Origin: Corynebacterium resistens DSM 45100
GTDB lineage: Bacteria; Actinomycetota; Actinomycetes; Mycobacteriales; Mycobacteriaceae
Direction: 5' to 3'
Length of the DNA stretch: 64,000 bases
Assembly: GCF_000177535.2 (NCBI RefSeq)
Contig: NC_015673.1
Coordinates: 806,001-870,000, forward strand
A program made the position numbers and the translations under genes. The notes under the pieces are model-generated. The model had not been told where the DNA came from and did no database searches. It was given only the letters and a program-made list of their open reading frames with translations. Positions 9,396 through 18,586 of the stretch are shown here, one piece after another. The stretch's first letter is position 1. Every line of letters starts with the position of its first letter.

Positions 9396-10286
9396 GTGAA
9401 CAAATTCCAGAAAAATGGGGGAGTAGCCCTACTCGCTACCGCAGTTCTCGTGGGTGGTCTGACCGTCTCCACAGCTCCCGCGGAAGCATTCACCCCGCCG
9501 CGCTCCGCATGGCAGCCGCCGCGCATGGAACTTCCTCAGTGGCAGTGGCCCACACCAGCGAAACCCATGGGATCACTACAAGACTTGAGCATTCCTGGCC
9601 TTCCCAAACCACCGCGACCAAAGCCATCTCGCCCCGCTAACAAACCCCCAGTGAACCGAGTGATCACTGGCGTGAATAGCCGCACCACCATTGCCATCAT
9701 CCATTACAACGGTGCAACTTCGCTGACTCCCAATGCGCGGGAAGCTCGGCCGGGTCTATCCATTGTGAAGATGTATATGGCTGATTACGTCTTGCGCTAC
9801 CGGAAGCCTTCTTCCCGAGATCGGGTTCTCTTGGAACGAATGATCCGCCTGTCTGATGACGGCGCGGCGTCGGAAATAAACCGTAAGTACCCCGGTGCCA
9901 TTAATGCAATTGCCCGTGAGTACGGCCTCACCAGCACAAAGGGGCAGCCGCATTGGGGTAACTCCGCCTCGAGCGCCTACGATGCAGCGAAATTCCTCCA
10001 CCGCTTGCGCAAGAATCATCCTGGTTCGAGTGTCCTGCGCTGGATGCAACAAGCTGCGCCAGTGGCGGCAGATGGAACGCGCCAGAACTGGGGCACATCC
10101 CACTTGCCTCGGGTGCAAGGCACCAAATGGGGCTGGTCTGACTATGGCCGGAAGAACGTGGCCAGTGCATCCTTCGGTGACAATTACACCGCTGCCGCAT
10201 TCACTTGGGGCATGGTGGAGTACAAACCGGCGATGTCGCTGTCGCTAGGAACTACCTGCGATAGGACGAACGCCAAATGTTGGTAG
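9396..10286 (+). CDS. Exported SxxK serine hydrolase of the beta-lactamase/PBP-like fold
   Basis: A signal peptide is visible (Lys near the N-terminus, hydrophobic core, Ala-Glu-Ala cleavage region near residue 31), followed by a Pro-rich linker to about residue 85. The three PBP-like active-site motifs appear in order: S-I-V-K at about 121-124, S-D-D near 153, and K-W-G near 244 in place of KTG. The protein is therefore probably an extracytoplasmic serine hydrolase or an inactive relative, perhaps acting on cell-wall peptide. Its end overlaps the next gene by 10 bp, suggesting co-transcription. Confidence 0.7.
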   Translation: MNKFQKNGGVALLATAVLVGGLTVSTAPAEAFTPPRSAWQPPRMELPQWQWPTPAKPMGSLQDLSIPGLPKPPRPKPSRPANKPPVNRVITGVNSRTTIAIIHYNGATSLTPNAREARPGLSIVKMYMADYVLRYRKPSSRDRVLLERMIRLSDDGAASEINRKYPGAINAIAREYGLTSTKGQPHWGNSASSAYDAAKFLHRLRKNHPGSSVLRWMQQAAPVAADGTRQNWGTSHLPRVQGTKWGWSDYGRKNVASASFGDNYTAAAFTWGMVEYKPAMSLSLGTTCDRTNAKCW

Positions 10287-12049
10287 CCGATGTATTGGCC
10301 GCTTACCTTGTGCATAACCAAGTAGCAGCTTTTGGGGTAGTGGGCAATGGCAATATCCATATGGTGAGCGCCATGGTGGAAGCAGGTGGCGAGTACACTG
10401 CGGTGCGTCACGAAGCCGGCGCTGTGGCTGCCGCAGATGCTTATTATCGCGCGAGTGGGAAAATCGCTGTTGCCACAACCACTTATGGCCCTGGTTTCTC
10501 CAATGCGCTAACTCCACTAACGGAGGCCCAAGCTGCGCGGGTGCCACTGGTGTACGTGACATCCGACATCCCCACCACTGGTGCGCGCCCTATAGACATC
10601 AATCAGCGGGGAGTGTTGGAAGCGCTGGGCATTCACCACGTGTGCCTCACGCTAGATAATGCCACGACCGTGTTGGCGGAAGCTTTCGCGTGGGCACGTC
10701 AGCATAGCGCCCCAGCAGTGGTGATGGTTGCCCATGACCTTTGCGACCGCGTGTTGCCTGAGCACGCAACGACAGAAGGGCATGCTGCTGCAGCGCTAGA
10801 CGAGATTCCTTTACACCACCCCGCAGTTCCCGCATCAGCTGCCGCGGTTTCGAAGGTAGCCACACTGCTGAGCCAAGCGCGCCGACCGCTGTTTGTCATT
10901 GGTCGGGGAGCCGTGGAATCAGGTATGCACGAAAGCATCCTCGGCATGGCTGATCGCATTGGTGGGCTCGTCTGTACCACTGCATGGGCTACCAACAGTG
11001 TGCAGTCTCCATGGAATCTAGGGATAGCTGGCGGTTTTTCCCACCGGGGACGGCTCGACCTTTTCCGCAGCGCCGACGTGGTTGTAGTGTGCGGAGCTAG
11101 CCTTAACAAACTGCAGACTCGGGGCGGGGGACTTTTTGGTTCCGACGCCACGCTGATCCGCATCGACTCCTCCCACAGTCCAGGCGGTTTCATCCGTCCC
11201 ACGCATGAGGTTCATGCCGACCTCGCGGATGCTATTCCCCGAATTGTGCGCCAACTCGATAGCGCCATGCCCAACGGCATTCATGGTGGGCTAAGGACAA
11301 CGCATCCCACGTGGCGTGAGGACATTAGGGAACTCCCGCCCTGTGAATCCGAAGAACACGACCCAGGTTGTTTCGCTGAAGTTGATCCCTCCGACGGACG
11401 GCTCGACCCGCGCTTTGTTTTGCGCCGATTGGCCGAACTATTGCCCAGCGAACGGACGATCGTTACCGACGGTGGCCACTTCCTTGGCTGGGTTCCGAAA
11501 TATCTCACGGGGCCCGACCAGCACGGGCTGATCATGGTGGGCGCGGCCATCATGACCATCGGTTTGGGGCTGCCATCCGCAGTGGGGGCCGCAGTTGCGC
11601 GGCCAGAACGCTTCACTGCCCTCATCACTGGCGATGGAGGGTGCCTCATGGCAGCAGCGGATGCGGAATCCTTCTTGCGTGCGAGGGAAACAGAGGGCCA
11701 TGCGGGGCGCGGCGTCATCGTACTGAATGATGCAGCATATGGAGCCGAGGTCCATCAATACAGCCCCAAGGGACTGAACGAGAAATCGATGCTGCTGGAA
11801 GAGGTCGACTTCTCGCAGTTGGGTGCACCTTTTGGTGTAGAGGGCATCACGATTAGTAGGCCCGAGCAATTGGCAGAAGGAGGCGAGCTGGCGCAGTTCT
11901 TGGAGCGACAGCTAGCTGGCTCGAGTGCTGGTGCGGCGCATGCGACGTCGCGGGACACTCGGCATGGCTCGTCGCATCCGGGGCCGAGCTTCGTGATCGA
12001 TATTCGTATCAGCCGCGGGCCGGTAGCGGATTTCCTGAAGGAACTGTAG
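10277..12049 (+). CDS. Thiamine-diphosphate-dependent enzyme, acetolactate-synthase-like
   Basis: The 590-residue protein has the three-domain layout of the acetolactate synthase / pyruvate oxidase group. An N-terminal PYR domain carries the catalytic Glu in VRHEAGA near residue 44, a central Rossmann-like domain follows near 195-340, and the C-terminal PP domain has a GDGG(x)n-ND thiamine-diphosphate motif starting near residue 452. The substrate cannot be read from the sequence; no amino-acid biosynthesis genes adjoin it. It overlaps the upstream exported hydrolase by 10 bp, an unusual partner. A TAGGAC box lies 9 nt before the ATG. Confidence 0.78.
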   Translation: MLVADVLAAYLVHNQVAAFGVVGNGNIHMVSAMVEAGGEYTAVRHEAGAVAAADAYYRASGKIAVATTTYGPGFSNALTPLTEAQAARVPLVYVTSDIPTTGARPIDINQRGVLEALGIHHVCLTLDNATTVLAEAFAWARQHSAPAVVMVAHDLCDRVLPEHATTEGHAAAALDEIPLHHPAVPASAAAVSKVATLLSQARRPLFVIGRGAVESGMHESILGMADRIGGLVCTTAWATNSVQSPWNLGIAGGFSHRGRLDLFRSADVVVVCGASLNKLQTRGGGLFGSDATLIRIDSSHSPGGFIRPTHEVHADLADAIPRIVRQLDSAMPNGIHGGLRTTHPTWREDIRELPPCESEEHDPGCFAEVDPSDGRLDPRFVLRRLAELLPSERTIVTDGGHFLGWVPKYLTGPDQHGLIMVGAAIMTIGLGLPSAVGAAVARPERFTALITGDGGCLMAAADAESFLRARETEGHAGRGVIVLNDAAYGAEVHQYSPKGLNEKSMLLEEVDFSQLGAPFGVEGITISRPEQLAEGGELAQFLERQLAGSSAGAAHATSRDTRHGSSHPGPSFVIDIRISRGPVADFLKEL

Positions 12050-12054
12050 GACCG

Positions 12055-14565
12055 CTATAGACGATCCGGCTCTCCAATCCTTTCGCGCTCTGCAGCGATG
12101 ACATCTTTAATGAGTTGAGCTTCAGAGATATCCATGGCTTCCGGATTGATTTCAGCTGCTTCCGATTCGCGTGCATAGCGCTCAAACAACGCGCGTTTGT
12201 CAGCTAACATGGCCGTGAGTTGCTCCTCCACGGAATCCGGGGTGAGAAGACGGTGCACCTCCACCGTTCGAATTTGTCCCATACGGTGTGCACGAGCCAC
12301 GGCTTGGGCTTCCACCGCGGGGTTTAGCTGGGGTTCAAAGATGACCACACGGCTGGCGGCTTGAATGTTCAGCCCCTCGCTCGCAGCAGTGATTTGGCAG
12401 ACCAAGACCGCACCGGGGGAAGCGGCAGTGAAATCGTCGACAGCTTTCTGACGTTCTTGATGGCTAACTCCGCCGGCGATAGGTCCAAACGCGCGGTCGC
12501 CCAAGTGCGCCACCAACCCGTCCAATACCGAACGGAAATACGTGAAGATGATGGTTTTCGCCCCATCGGCACCGTCATCTAAAAGTTCAGTAATGCGCTC
12601 CATTTTTGCGCTGCGTGGGCCACTGAACGCCTGCCGCATATCCATGAAATGGCCACGCTGCACCGCGTTTTCATAGGTCTCAATATCTTCCGGCTTCGGC
12701 TCAATCCATTCCTCAACCTCCATCAGTGGTGGAAGCTCGGCAAGCACGTCCGATTGGTTGCGCCGCAGGTAGATATGCGCCACCGATTTTTTGAACTTTC
12801 CTGCACGGCCGCGCACTCGCTCCAACTCGGCGCTAATTGTGGGATTCAGGTACCCCAGCAGTGCCTCGAACTCTGCAACGCGGTTCTCCAACGGGGTACC
12901 CGTGAGGTAGATGCATGTCTCAGCTCGGTTCGTTAACGCTTGCACCCCTTGTGACTGCAGCGATTTCGGATTCTTTGCACGGTGTGCCTCGTCTACCACC
13001 AGTACATCAACTGGGCGCTCGCTATGGGGGCCGGTTAGTTGTTCGTTCTCGCGCACTTCGGGGAACCCCGCGATGGCCACTCCGCCTCGTTTGGTCCACG
13101 CTTCGTACACTGCTTCCTTCGAGGCACCGTGCAGAATGAACGGCTCCAATTCAGTGAACTTGCGGATCTCGCGTTCCCAGTTGATGCGCAGGCTTGGCGG
13201 GCAGACGACCAATGCGTGCTTCTTACCCTGCGCGGCGAGGTGCACGATCGCGGCGAGAGCCTGCAACGTTTTTCCCAAACCCATCTCATCGCCAATGAGT
13301 ACCTTGCGCTGCGCCAAAGCGAACTTCGCCCCAAACGCTTGATAGCCACGCAAGTTCGCCTTGATCGTGCCTTGGAGACTGATGTCTTCAATCCGGCGCG
13401 CGACCTCTTCGGGCACATCGCCCGCTTGCTCAGTATCCCCGTAGGCGTGGAATTCCGCGGCGCGGATGGCGTAGAGGTTCCATGCTTGTTCTGCCGAGTG
13501 GTTTGGAACTGGGCGGTACGCCTCCACCTCGGTGAGCAAACGGTTGACACCCGCTATCGCTACCATGTCCTCCGACGCCACCGGCTGCAGCTGGAGCACG
13601 TCTTTTGGCAGGTCCCGGATGTCCTCGCGGAAGCTCAGCAGATTTGCCAAGGCAGTCACATATGGAGTGGAAGCATGCTTCTTTTGATAATCAATTCGCG
13701 GGATCTGCGATTGCTTCACATCGTCAATGAAGCTACGTGCGGCAGCGATAGCCTGGGTGGCAGTCTTTTCGCCCACACCCTCGTAGGGTGTGAGATCAGC
13801 GGGCGCAGCGTGCGCTATCTGGTTCAGGCTGAGGTGCTGCAGTGGCCCCAACCGCAGACGGCCATCGGTGATCTGATCTAAAACAGAAATATCGGTGCGC
13901 TGGATTTCCTCTTGAGCCTGTTGCTCGCATAACTGGCGGGCGGCTTCCTCCACGCGTTGCTCGAGCATGCGCTCTGTTGCGTGCTGGGTTTTGATGCGTT
14001 CCGCAGCCGCGATATGTGTGCTGACATCTTCCGCCGTCACCCATTCCACGGGTTGGTTGGTGAGCTGCATCAGATCGCGGGTGATGGATTCCTTCGCCGC
14101 AGAAAGATTCAAGCCCGTGAATTCATTCGTTGGTGTGGAGCCCAGGGCGGCGTCAATACCCGAAAGGATGGCGTGCACGGTGGGAACATCAATGGATTGC
14201 ATCCACGCGATAGCCTGCTCGCCCGCAACGGGGCGCTTGCGGAAGAAGCTTAAGAATCCGGTGGAATCGGGCACCTTGCGGGCCTCAGCCGCGGAAAGCT
14301 CGAATTCGGCAGGAGTGGGCAGGGTGAAGCGAGCTAACTCCTGGCGCAACTGATCAACATTGGTGCGATTGACCTTCGCCAAATACGCAGCGGTGGCCAA
14401 ATTGGGGCCGAAAGCAAACACTCGGGATTCGAAGTCGCTGCCGATCGTGGGGGCCACGCCACCTGCGGCAACCGTGTCCACTCGCCACCGGGTGGCTTCG
14501 AGGTGTTGACAAGCTCCCCGCACGTCGGAGATGAGTTTTTCGAGTTCTGCAGCCGTGATTGTCAC
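12055..14565 (-). CDS. SNF2-family DEAD/DEAH-box helicase with helix-hairpin-helix
   Basis: The 836-residue protein has an N-terminal helical region and a helix-hairpin-helix (YEGVGEKTATQAI, near residue 265). It continues with a SNF2 ATPase: Walker A GDEMGLGKT near 423, DEAH in VVDEAHRAKNP near 523, TGTPLEN near 555, and the C-terminal helicase motif QAVARAHRMGQ near 758. Such proteins translocate on double-stranded DNA; a repair or remodelling role is likely but not shown. It converges on the TPP enzyme (5-bp gap) and is divergent from lysX. TAGAAT lies 9 nt before the GTG start. Confidence 0.82.
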   Translation of the reverse strand: MTITAAELEKLISDVRGACQHLEATRWRVDTVAAGGVAPTIGSDFESRVFAFGPNLATAAYLAKVNRTNVDQLRQELARFTLPTPAEFELSAAEARKVPDSTGFLSFFRKRPVAGEQAIAWMQSIDVPTVHAILSGIDAALGSTPTNEFTGLNLSAAKESITRDLMQLTNQPVEWVTAEDVSTHIAAAERIKTQHATERMLEQRVEEAARQLCEQQAQEEIQRTDISVLDQITDGRLRLGPLQHLSLNQIAHAAPADLTPYEGVGEKTATQAIAAARSFIDDVKQSQIPRIDYQKKHASTPYVTALANLLSFREDIRDLPKDVLQLQPVASEDMVAIAGVNRLLTEVEAYRPVPNHSAEQAWNLYAIRAAEFHAYGDTEQAGDVPEEVARRIEDISLQGTIKANLRGYQAFGAKFALAQRKVLIGDEMGLGKTLQALAAIVHLAAQGKKHALVVCPPSLRINWEREIRKFTELEPFILHGASKEAVYEAWTKRGGVAIAGFPEVRENEQLTGPHSERPVDVLVVDEAHRAKNPKSLQSQGVQALTNRAETCIYLTGTPLENRVAEFEALLGYLNPTISAELERVRGRAGKFKKSVAHIYLRRNQSDVLAELPPLMEVEEWIEPKPEDIETYENAVQRGHFMDMRQAFSGPRSAKMERITELLDDGADGAKTIIFTYFRSVLDGLVAHLGDRAFGPIAGGVSHQERQKAVDDFTAASPGAVLVCQITAASEGLNIQAASRVVIFEPQLNPAVEAQAVARAHRMGQIRTVEVHRLLTPDSVEEQLTAMLADKRALFERYARESEAAEINPEAMDISEAQLIKDVIAAERERIGEPDRL

Positions 14566-14580
14566 AGTCAGCAGATTCTA
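14566..14580 (-). promoter_or_regulatory. -10 element upstream of helicase gene
   Basis: On the minus strand TAGAAT (14580-14575) precedes the GTG start at 14565 by 9 nt, compatible with a leaderless or near-leaderless transcript. Confidence 0.35.
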
Positions 14581-14631
14581 CTGCGTGGGAGGAAAGAAAA
14601 ATGACAGGAGCGGGTGGTAAAACAATGGACT

Positions 14632-17600
14632 ATGAAAAACCGGGCAAGCACTTCCGAAACACGCCTTCCTACCGCTAAAAAAGCGAGAGGTGGGAACCGC
14701 GAGAGAAAAGCGAAGGGTGTTGCTCAGAAACCTGTTGCTAGGACCTCGGAACTCGCGCGTAATCAGGTGGCGAAGGTTCGGAGAACCCGAATGGTGCCAC
14801 GCATCTTTGGAATTGCGGTGTGCAGCTATGCGGTATTGGGTCTGTTGACGATTCTTTTCTTCCCCTTGCGGCAAGAACTGCAGGCTTTCTGCCACATCAT
14901 GGATACAGTTTTCCTGCCGCTACCAGGTTTATCGATTGCGTGGACAGTGGCACTATTTTTGCTGGGCGGGGCGCTGTTAGCGGGTAAACGTGCGGGCTGG
15001 TGGATAGCCGTAATCTTCCTCACCCTTTTCGTTATTACGGACTATCTGGTGGTGTTTTCTTCGTCGACTTTCGACATTCCCGTGGAAGAACTGCCTTTGC
15101 TACGGCTGGGAACCGTGGTGCAGACGGTGCTGTTTGTGACCTTGCTTATCGCCCGCCCCGCCTTCCCAGCTAGGTCTCGCCCCGGGTCTTTGCGCCAGGC
15201 TTTCTTTGTCTGGTTGGGTGGCACAACCTTGGTTTTTCTGTTCGGGTGCATCCTCATCACCTTGTTACCGGGAACCCTTACTGGAATGGATCGCTATGGC
15301 TGGGTGCTTAACCACGCGGTGACACTATCGCTATTTGATCCGTCCCAGTTCAATGGGCGGGCCTCCCGCGGAGATGCGTTTATTCTCTCGGCGCTATCAG
15401 CAATAGTGATCATCGCTGCGGTGTGGACGTTGCTGCGATCCCAACAGCGTGTTGCAGCAATCAGTCAGGCAGACGAACGAATCATTCGTACGATGATCGC
15501 GCGATTCAACAAGGAGGACTCGCTGGCGTACTTCGCCACCCGTCACGACAAAGCCGTGGTGTTCGCCCCAAACGGCAGGGCAGCGGTAACGTATTCCGTC
15601 TTCGCGGGTGTCAGCCTTGCTTCGGCTGATCCTATTGGTGCGGAGGATTCGTGGGATGAAGCGATCGCCACATGGTTGAAGCACTCACGGGAATATGGGT
15701 GGACACCAGCGGTTATGGGGGCTTCCGATAAGGGGGCTCGCTTTTACAAACGTCATGGACTATCAGCCCTGCAACTGGGTGATGAAGCGATTATCTATCC
15801 GGAGAAGTTTCACCTCGGCGATCCTGAACTGCGCAGTGTGCGCCAAGCTGTCAACCGTGCGAACCGGGCAGGAATGACGTTCCGGGTACGCAAACACAGC
15901 GAACTATCTGAGCAAGAGATGGAGTTGGTGAAGCAGCGTTCCGATCAGTGGCGCGATACCACGGATGAACGCGGATTCTCTATGGCGCTGTCCCGACTAG
16001 GCAATTCCGCAGATGGCGATTGCACCATCATCGAAGCTCTCATCAATGGGGAGGTCGTAGCACACCTATCTTTCGTGCCGTGGGGAAGGAATGGTTTGAG
16101 CTTGGACCTCATGCGGCGCGCACCGGGTTCTCCGAACGGCACCATCGAGGCGATGGTCGCCCACTTGTGCACCAATGACCGCCTGTCCATCCAGCGGATT
16201 TCACTGAACTTCGCGGTTTTCCGCAAGATCTTCGCAACGGAGACAAAGGTAGATACCGGCCCGGTCGTCACTTTTGTGCGTAAGACGTTGGTTTTCTTCT
16301 CTCGCTGGTGGCAGATGGAAGCGCTTTACCGGTCGAATGTGAAATACAACCCGGTGTGGGTGCCGAGGTACATGTGCTTCGGTGAATCCGCCTCCATCCT
16401 GCGCACCGCTATTGCCGGCGGTATGGCAGAGGGCTTCGTGCCCGCACCACTTCGCGCTAATGCTGAACAAGCGCAGGGCGAAACCGAGAAAACTATCGGC
16501 GGTCAAGCTGCACTCGCGCTAATTCCGATGTGGGAAGAGGACATCGCGCGAGGTAATCAACGTCGCCGTAGCATCGGCGAGCAAAGCCAAGTACGCATCG
16601 ATACTGCTCGGCGGCTCCAAAATGCCGGAATTGATCCGTGGCGGCAACATCCTCGGCCAACCCACACTTGCGGGGAGGTTGCCAACCTCGCAGAACATAC
16701 GGAAGCCACTATCTCCGGTCGCGTTATGGCACGTCGGTTCTTTGGAGGCGTGTTGTTCCTCGATATTCAAGACTCCACCGGTGTAGCACAGGTTATTGTT
16801 GAACGCGATCACTTTACGGGGGCGCCGGCTGGTTCTTCTCTGGATACCGACGCCACGCTTGGCCGAAATCGTCTTGAGCAATTGGAAAGCGCAGTTGACC
16901 TCGCCGATCTGGTGCGCGTTACGGGAGTGGCAGGGAAGTCCCGGAAAGGGCATCCCTCGTTGCTGGCGCATGAAGTCAACTTGGAAGCAAAATCTCTGCA
17001 CCCCCTTCCAGATAAGCGGAAGGGTTTGCAGAATCCCGAAACTCGCTTGCGCAACCGTCACCTTGACATGACCTTGAATCCAGGGGTGATGCAGTCCTTG
17101 AGAACACGCTCCGCCGTATTGAATGCGATGCGAAGTGAGCTCGTACAACGTGACTACCTCGAAGTGGAAACTCCCATCCTGCAGCCTATCCACGGCGGTG
17201 CGAATGCTCGCCCATTCCGCACATACATCAATGCCTACGACATGGATCTCTACCTCCGCATTGCGCCAGAGCTGTATCTCAAGCGACTCATGTGTGGCGG
17301 AGCGCCGAAGGTGTTCGAGCTGGGGCGAGATTTCCGCAACGAGGGCGCCGACAACAAACACAACCCAGAGTTCACGGTTCTAGAAGCGTACGAAGCGCAC
17401 GGGGACTACCGGACAATGATGGACCTGACCCGCCGGCTGATTTGTGCCGCCGCTACGGCAGTTCATGGGCAGCCTGTCATCCGAGACCCTCGATCCGGCG
17501 AACTGGTCGATATTTCTGGTGAATGGCCAGTGCGCAGCGTCATCGGTTCCATAAATGAGGCGCTCGCGCAACGGGCTCTTGCCTCAACAGGTCAGACTTC

Positions 17601-18132
17601 TCGGACGGCAAGCCACGAGTCCGACACCGAAATTGCGCCATGCACAACCATCGGACTGGATACCGACATAGACCAACTCCGCAAAATTGCCGAAACCGTA
17701 GGCTTGCATCCGCAGGCTGCCTGGGATGAGGGCAAGATCATCGAGGAGATTTACGGCGAGCTCGTGGAAGACACCACAACGCTGCCGACCTTCTACATCG
17801 ATTTTCCCGCCAGTGTTTCGCCATTGACTCGTCCGCACCCTGAAAATCCGAACCTCTGCCAGCGCTGGGACCTCGTAGCATTTGGTATGGAACTGGGCAC
17901 TGCGTATTCCGAATTGACCGATCCGCTGCTACAGCGCGAGCGCCTAGAGCAACAATCGCTGTTGGCCGCGGGGGGCGATGCGGAAGCGATGGAAGTTGAT
18001 GAGGACTTTCTACGCGCGCTGGAGTTCGGAATGCCGCCTGCAGGTGGATTGGGGCTCGGCATCGATCGCATCATCATGCTCATCAACGGCGGTAGCATGC
18101 GGGAAAACTTGGCGTTCCCGCTGGTGAAATAG
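14632..18132 (+). CDS. lysX: LysX: lysylphosphatidylglycerol synthase fused to lysyl-tRNA synthetase
   Basis: The fusion makes Lys-tRNA and transfers lysine to membrane phosphatidylglycerol, giving resistance to cationic peptides. Residues about 45-240 form membrane helices, and about 280-600 an MprF-like GNAT transferase domain. From about 690 an OB fold (ATISGRVMARRFFGG) begins, followed by a class II lysyl-tRNA synthetase with motif 2 (GRDFRNEG, near 897) and motif 3 (GLGLGIDRIIM, near 1138). Length is close to mycobacterial LysX. A GTG at 14614 with AGGAG only 3 nt upstream is the other start; ATG 14632 follows a TAAAACAAT box. A separate housekeeping lysS is expected elsewhere. Confidence 0.93.
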   Translation: MKNRASTSETRLPTAKKARGGNRERKAKGVAQKPVARTSELARNQVAKVRRTRMVPRIFGIAVCSYAVLGLLTILFFPLRQELQAFCHIMDTVFLPLPGLSIAWTVALFLLGGALLAGKRAGWWIAVIFLTLFVITDYLVVFSSSTFDIPVEELPLLRLGTVVQTVLFVTLLIARPAFPARSRPGSLRQAFFVWLGGTTLVFLFGCILITLLPGTLTGMDRYGWVLNHAVTLSLFDPSQFNGRASRGDAFILSALSAIVIIAAVWTLLRSQQRVAAISQADERIIRTMIARFNKEDSLAYFATRHDKAVVFAPNGRAAVTYSVFAGVSLASADPIGAEDSWDEAIATWLKHSREYGWTPAVMGASDKGARFYKRHGLSALQLGDEAIIYPEKFHLGDPELRSVRQAVNRANRAGMTFRVRKHSELSEQEMELVKQRSDQWRDTTDERGFSMALSRLGNSADGDCTIIEALINGEVVAHLSFVPWGRNGLSLDLMRRAPGSPNGTIEAMVAHLCTNDRLSIQRISLNFAVFRKIFATETKVDTGPVVTFVRKTLVFFSRWWQMEALYRSNVKYNPVWVPRYMCFGESASILRTAIAGGMAEGFVPAPLRANAEQAQGETEKTIGGQAALALIPMWEEDIARGNQRRRSIGEQSQVRIDTARRLQNAGIDPWRQHPRPTHTCGEVANLAEHTEATISGRVMARRFFGGVLFLDIQDSTGVAQVIVERDHFTGAPAGSSLDTDATLGRNRLEQLESAVDLADLVRVTGVAGKSRKGHPSLLAHEVNLEAKSLHPLPDKRKGLQNPETRLRNRHLDMTLNPGVMQSLRTRSAVLNAMRSELVQRDYLEVETPILQPIHGGANARPFRTYINAYDMDLYLRIAPELYLKRLMCGGAPKVFELGRDFRNEGADNKHNPEFTVLEAYEAHGDYRTMMDLTRRLICAAATAVHGQPVIRDPRSGELVDISGEWPVRSVIGSINEALAQRALASTGQTSRTASHESDTEIAPCTTIGLDTDIDQLRKIAETVGLHPQAAWDEGKIIEEIYGELVEDTTTLPTFYIDFPASVSPLTRPHPENPNLCQRWDLVAFGMELGTAYSELTDPLLQRERLEQQSLLAAGGDAEAMEVDEDFLRALEFGMPPAGGLGLGIDRIIMLINGGSMRENLAFPLVK

Positions 18133-18154
18133 CTGATACCCCTCAATCAACATG

Positions 18155-18200
18155 AGCTTGGTTTGCTTGTAACGAGTCCAACGTGGGCTTGATTTGCTTG
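18155..18200. repeat. Pair of imperfect 15-bp direct repeats after lysX
   Basis: AGCTTGGTTTGCTTG (18155-18169) and GGCTTGATTTGCTTG (18186-18200) differ at two positions and lie 31 bp apart, just before the lysX terminator hairpin. Confidence 0.5.
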
Positions 18201-18227
18201 CAGGGGATCCTTCGGAACCCGCAAACA

Positions 18228-18265
18228 CACTGAACCCCCGAGGTGGCTACCTCGGGGGTTCAGTG
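18228..18265 (+). terminator. Perfect 17-bp hairpin downstream of lysX
   Basis: CACTGAACCCCCGAGGT pairs perfectly with ACCTCGGGGGTTCAGTG around a GGCT tetraloop. No U-tract follows, so it may be a terminator acting without one, an mRNA-end stabiliser, or part of the leader of the following small ORF. Confidence 0.65.
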
Positions 18266-18288
18266 CTGACGTTTCAAGAGGAGTAATA

Positions 18289-18330
18289 ATGACCGTTCGT
18301 ATTAAGGGGATCCTTTCTGTCGACCGCTGA
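18289..18330 (+). CDS. Possible 13-residue leader peptide upstream of BCCT transporter
   Basis: ATG at 18289 follows a strong AGAGGAG ribosome-binding site and opens a 13-codon frame (MTVRIKGILSVDR) closed by TGA. It lies 24 nt after the 17-bp hairpin and about 260 bp before the transporter gene. The good ribosome-binding site is the only real support; the peptide has no run of one amino acid that would suggest classical attenuation. It could be the remnant of a longer gene. Confidence 0.3.
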   Translation: MTVRIKGILSVDR

Positions 18331-18586
18331 AACCTAATTTAAAGTACGTTCCTGTAGAGGTTCTGTGAGGCCACTGCGAGGTAATTAGGTGTTAAGTAGA
18401 TTTTCACCGCGCTCACAAAAGCACCTCGGACAAGGACCGTGGGTCCCCCCTCGTTTACTCGAAGACGTGAATAGGGAGGCTCTTAGGCATTAGACTGCTG
18501 AAACGGTTAAAAAACCCTTTGGATCCGCCCAATCGAACTCAACGTGGCGTCGCTACCAAAGAGAAACGAAAGGAAGTGCGTAGGCC
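18331..18586 (+). promoter_or_regulatory. Long leader/promoter region of BCCT transporter gene
   Basis: About 256 bp without a gene. It contains the short hairpin GGACC-GTG-GGTCC near 18433 and a candidate -10 TAGACT at 18491-18496, about 90 bp before the start. I compared it by eye with the c-di-AMP ydaO motif, which often precedes osmolyte transporters, and saw no match. Confidence 0.35.

Noticed and set aside
13039..13881. 280-codon open frame opposite the helicase gene
   Set aside because: Lies wholly within the SNF2 helicase coding region and has no recognisable motif.
18331..18586. c-di-AMP (ydaO-type) riboswitch before the BCCT gene
   Set aside because: Conserved ydaO blocks are not visible; only short unrelated hairpins are present.
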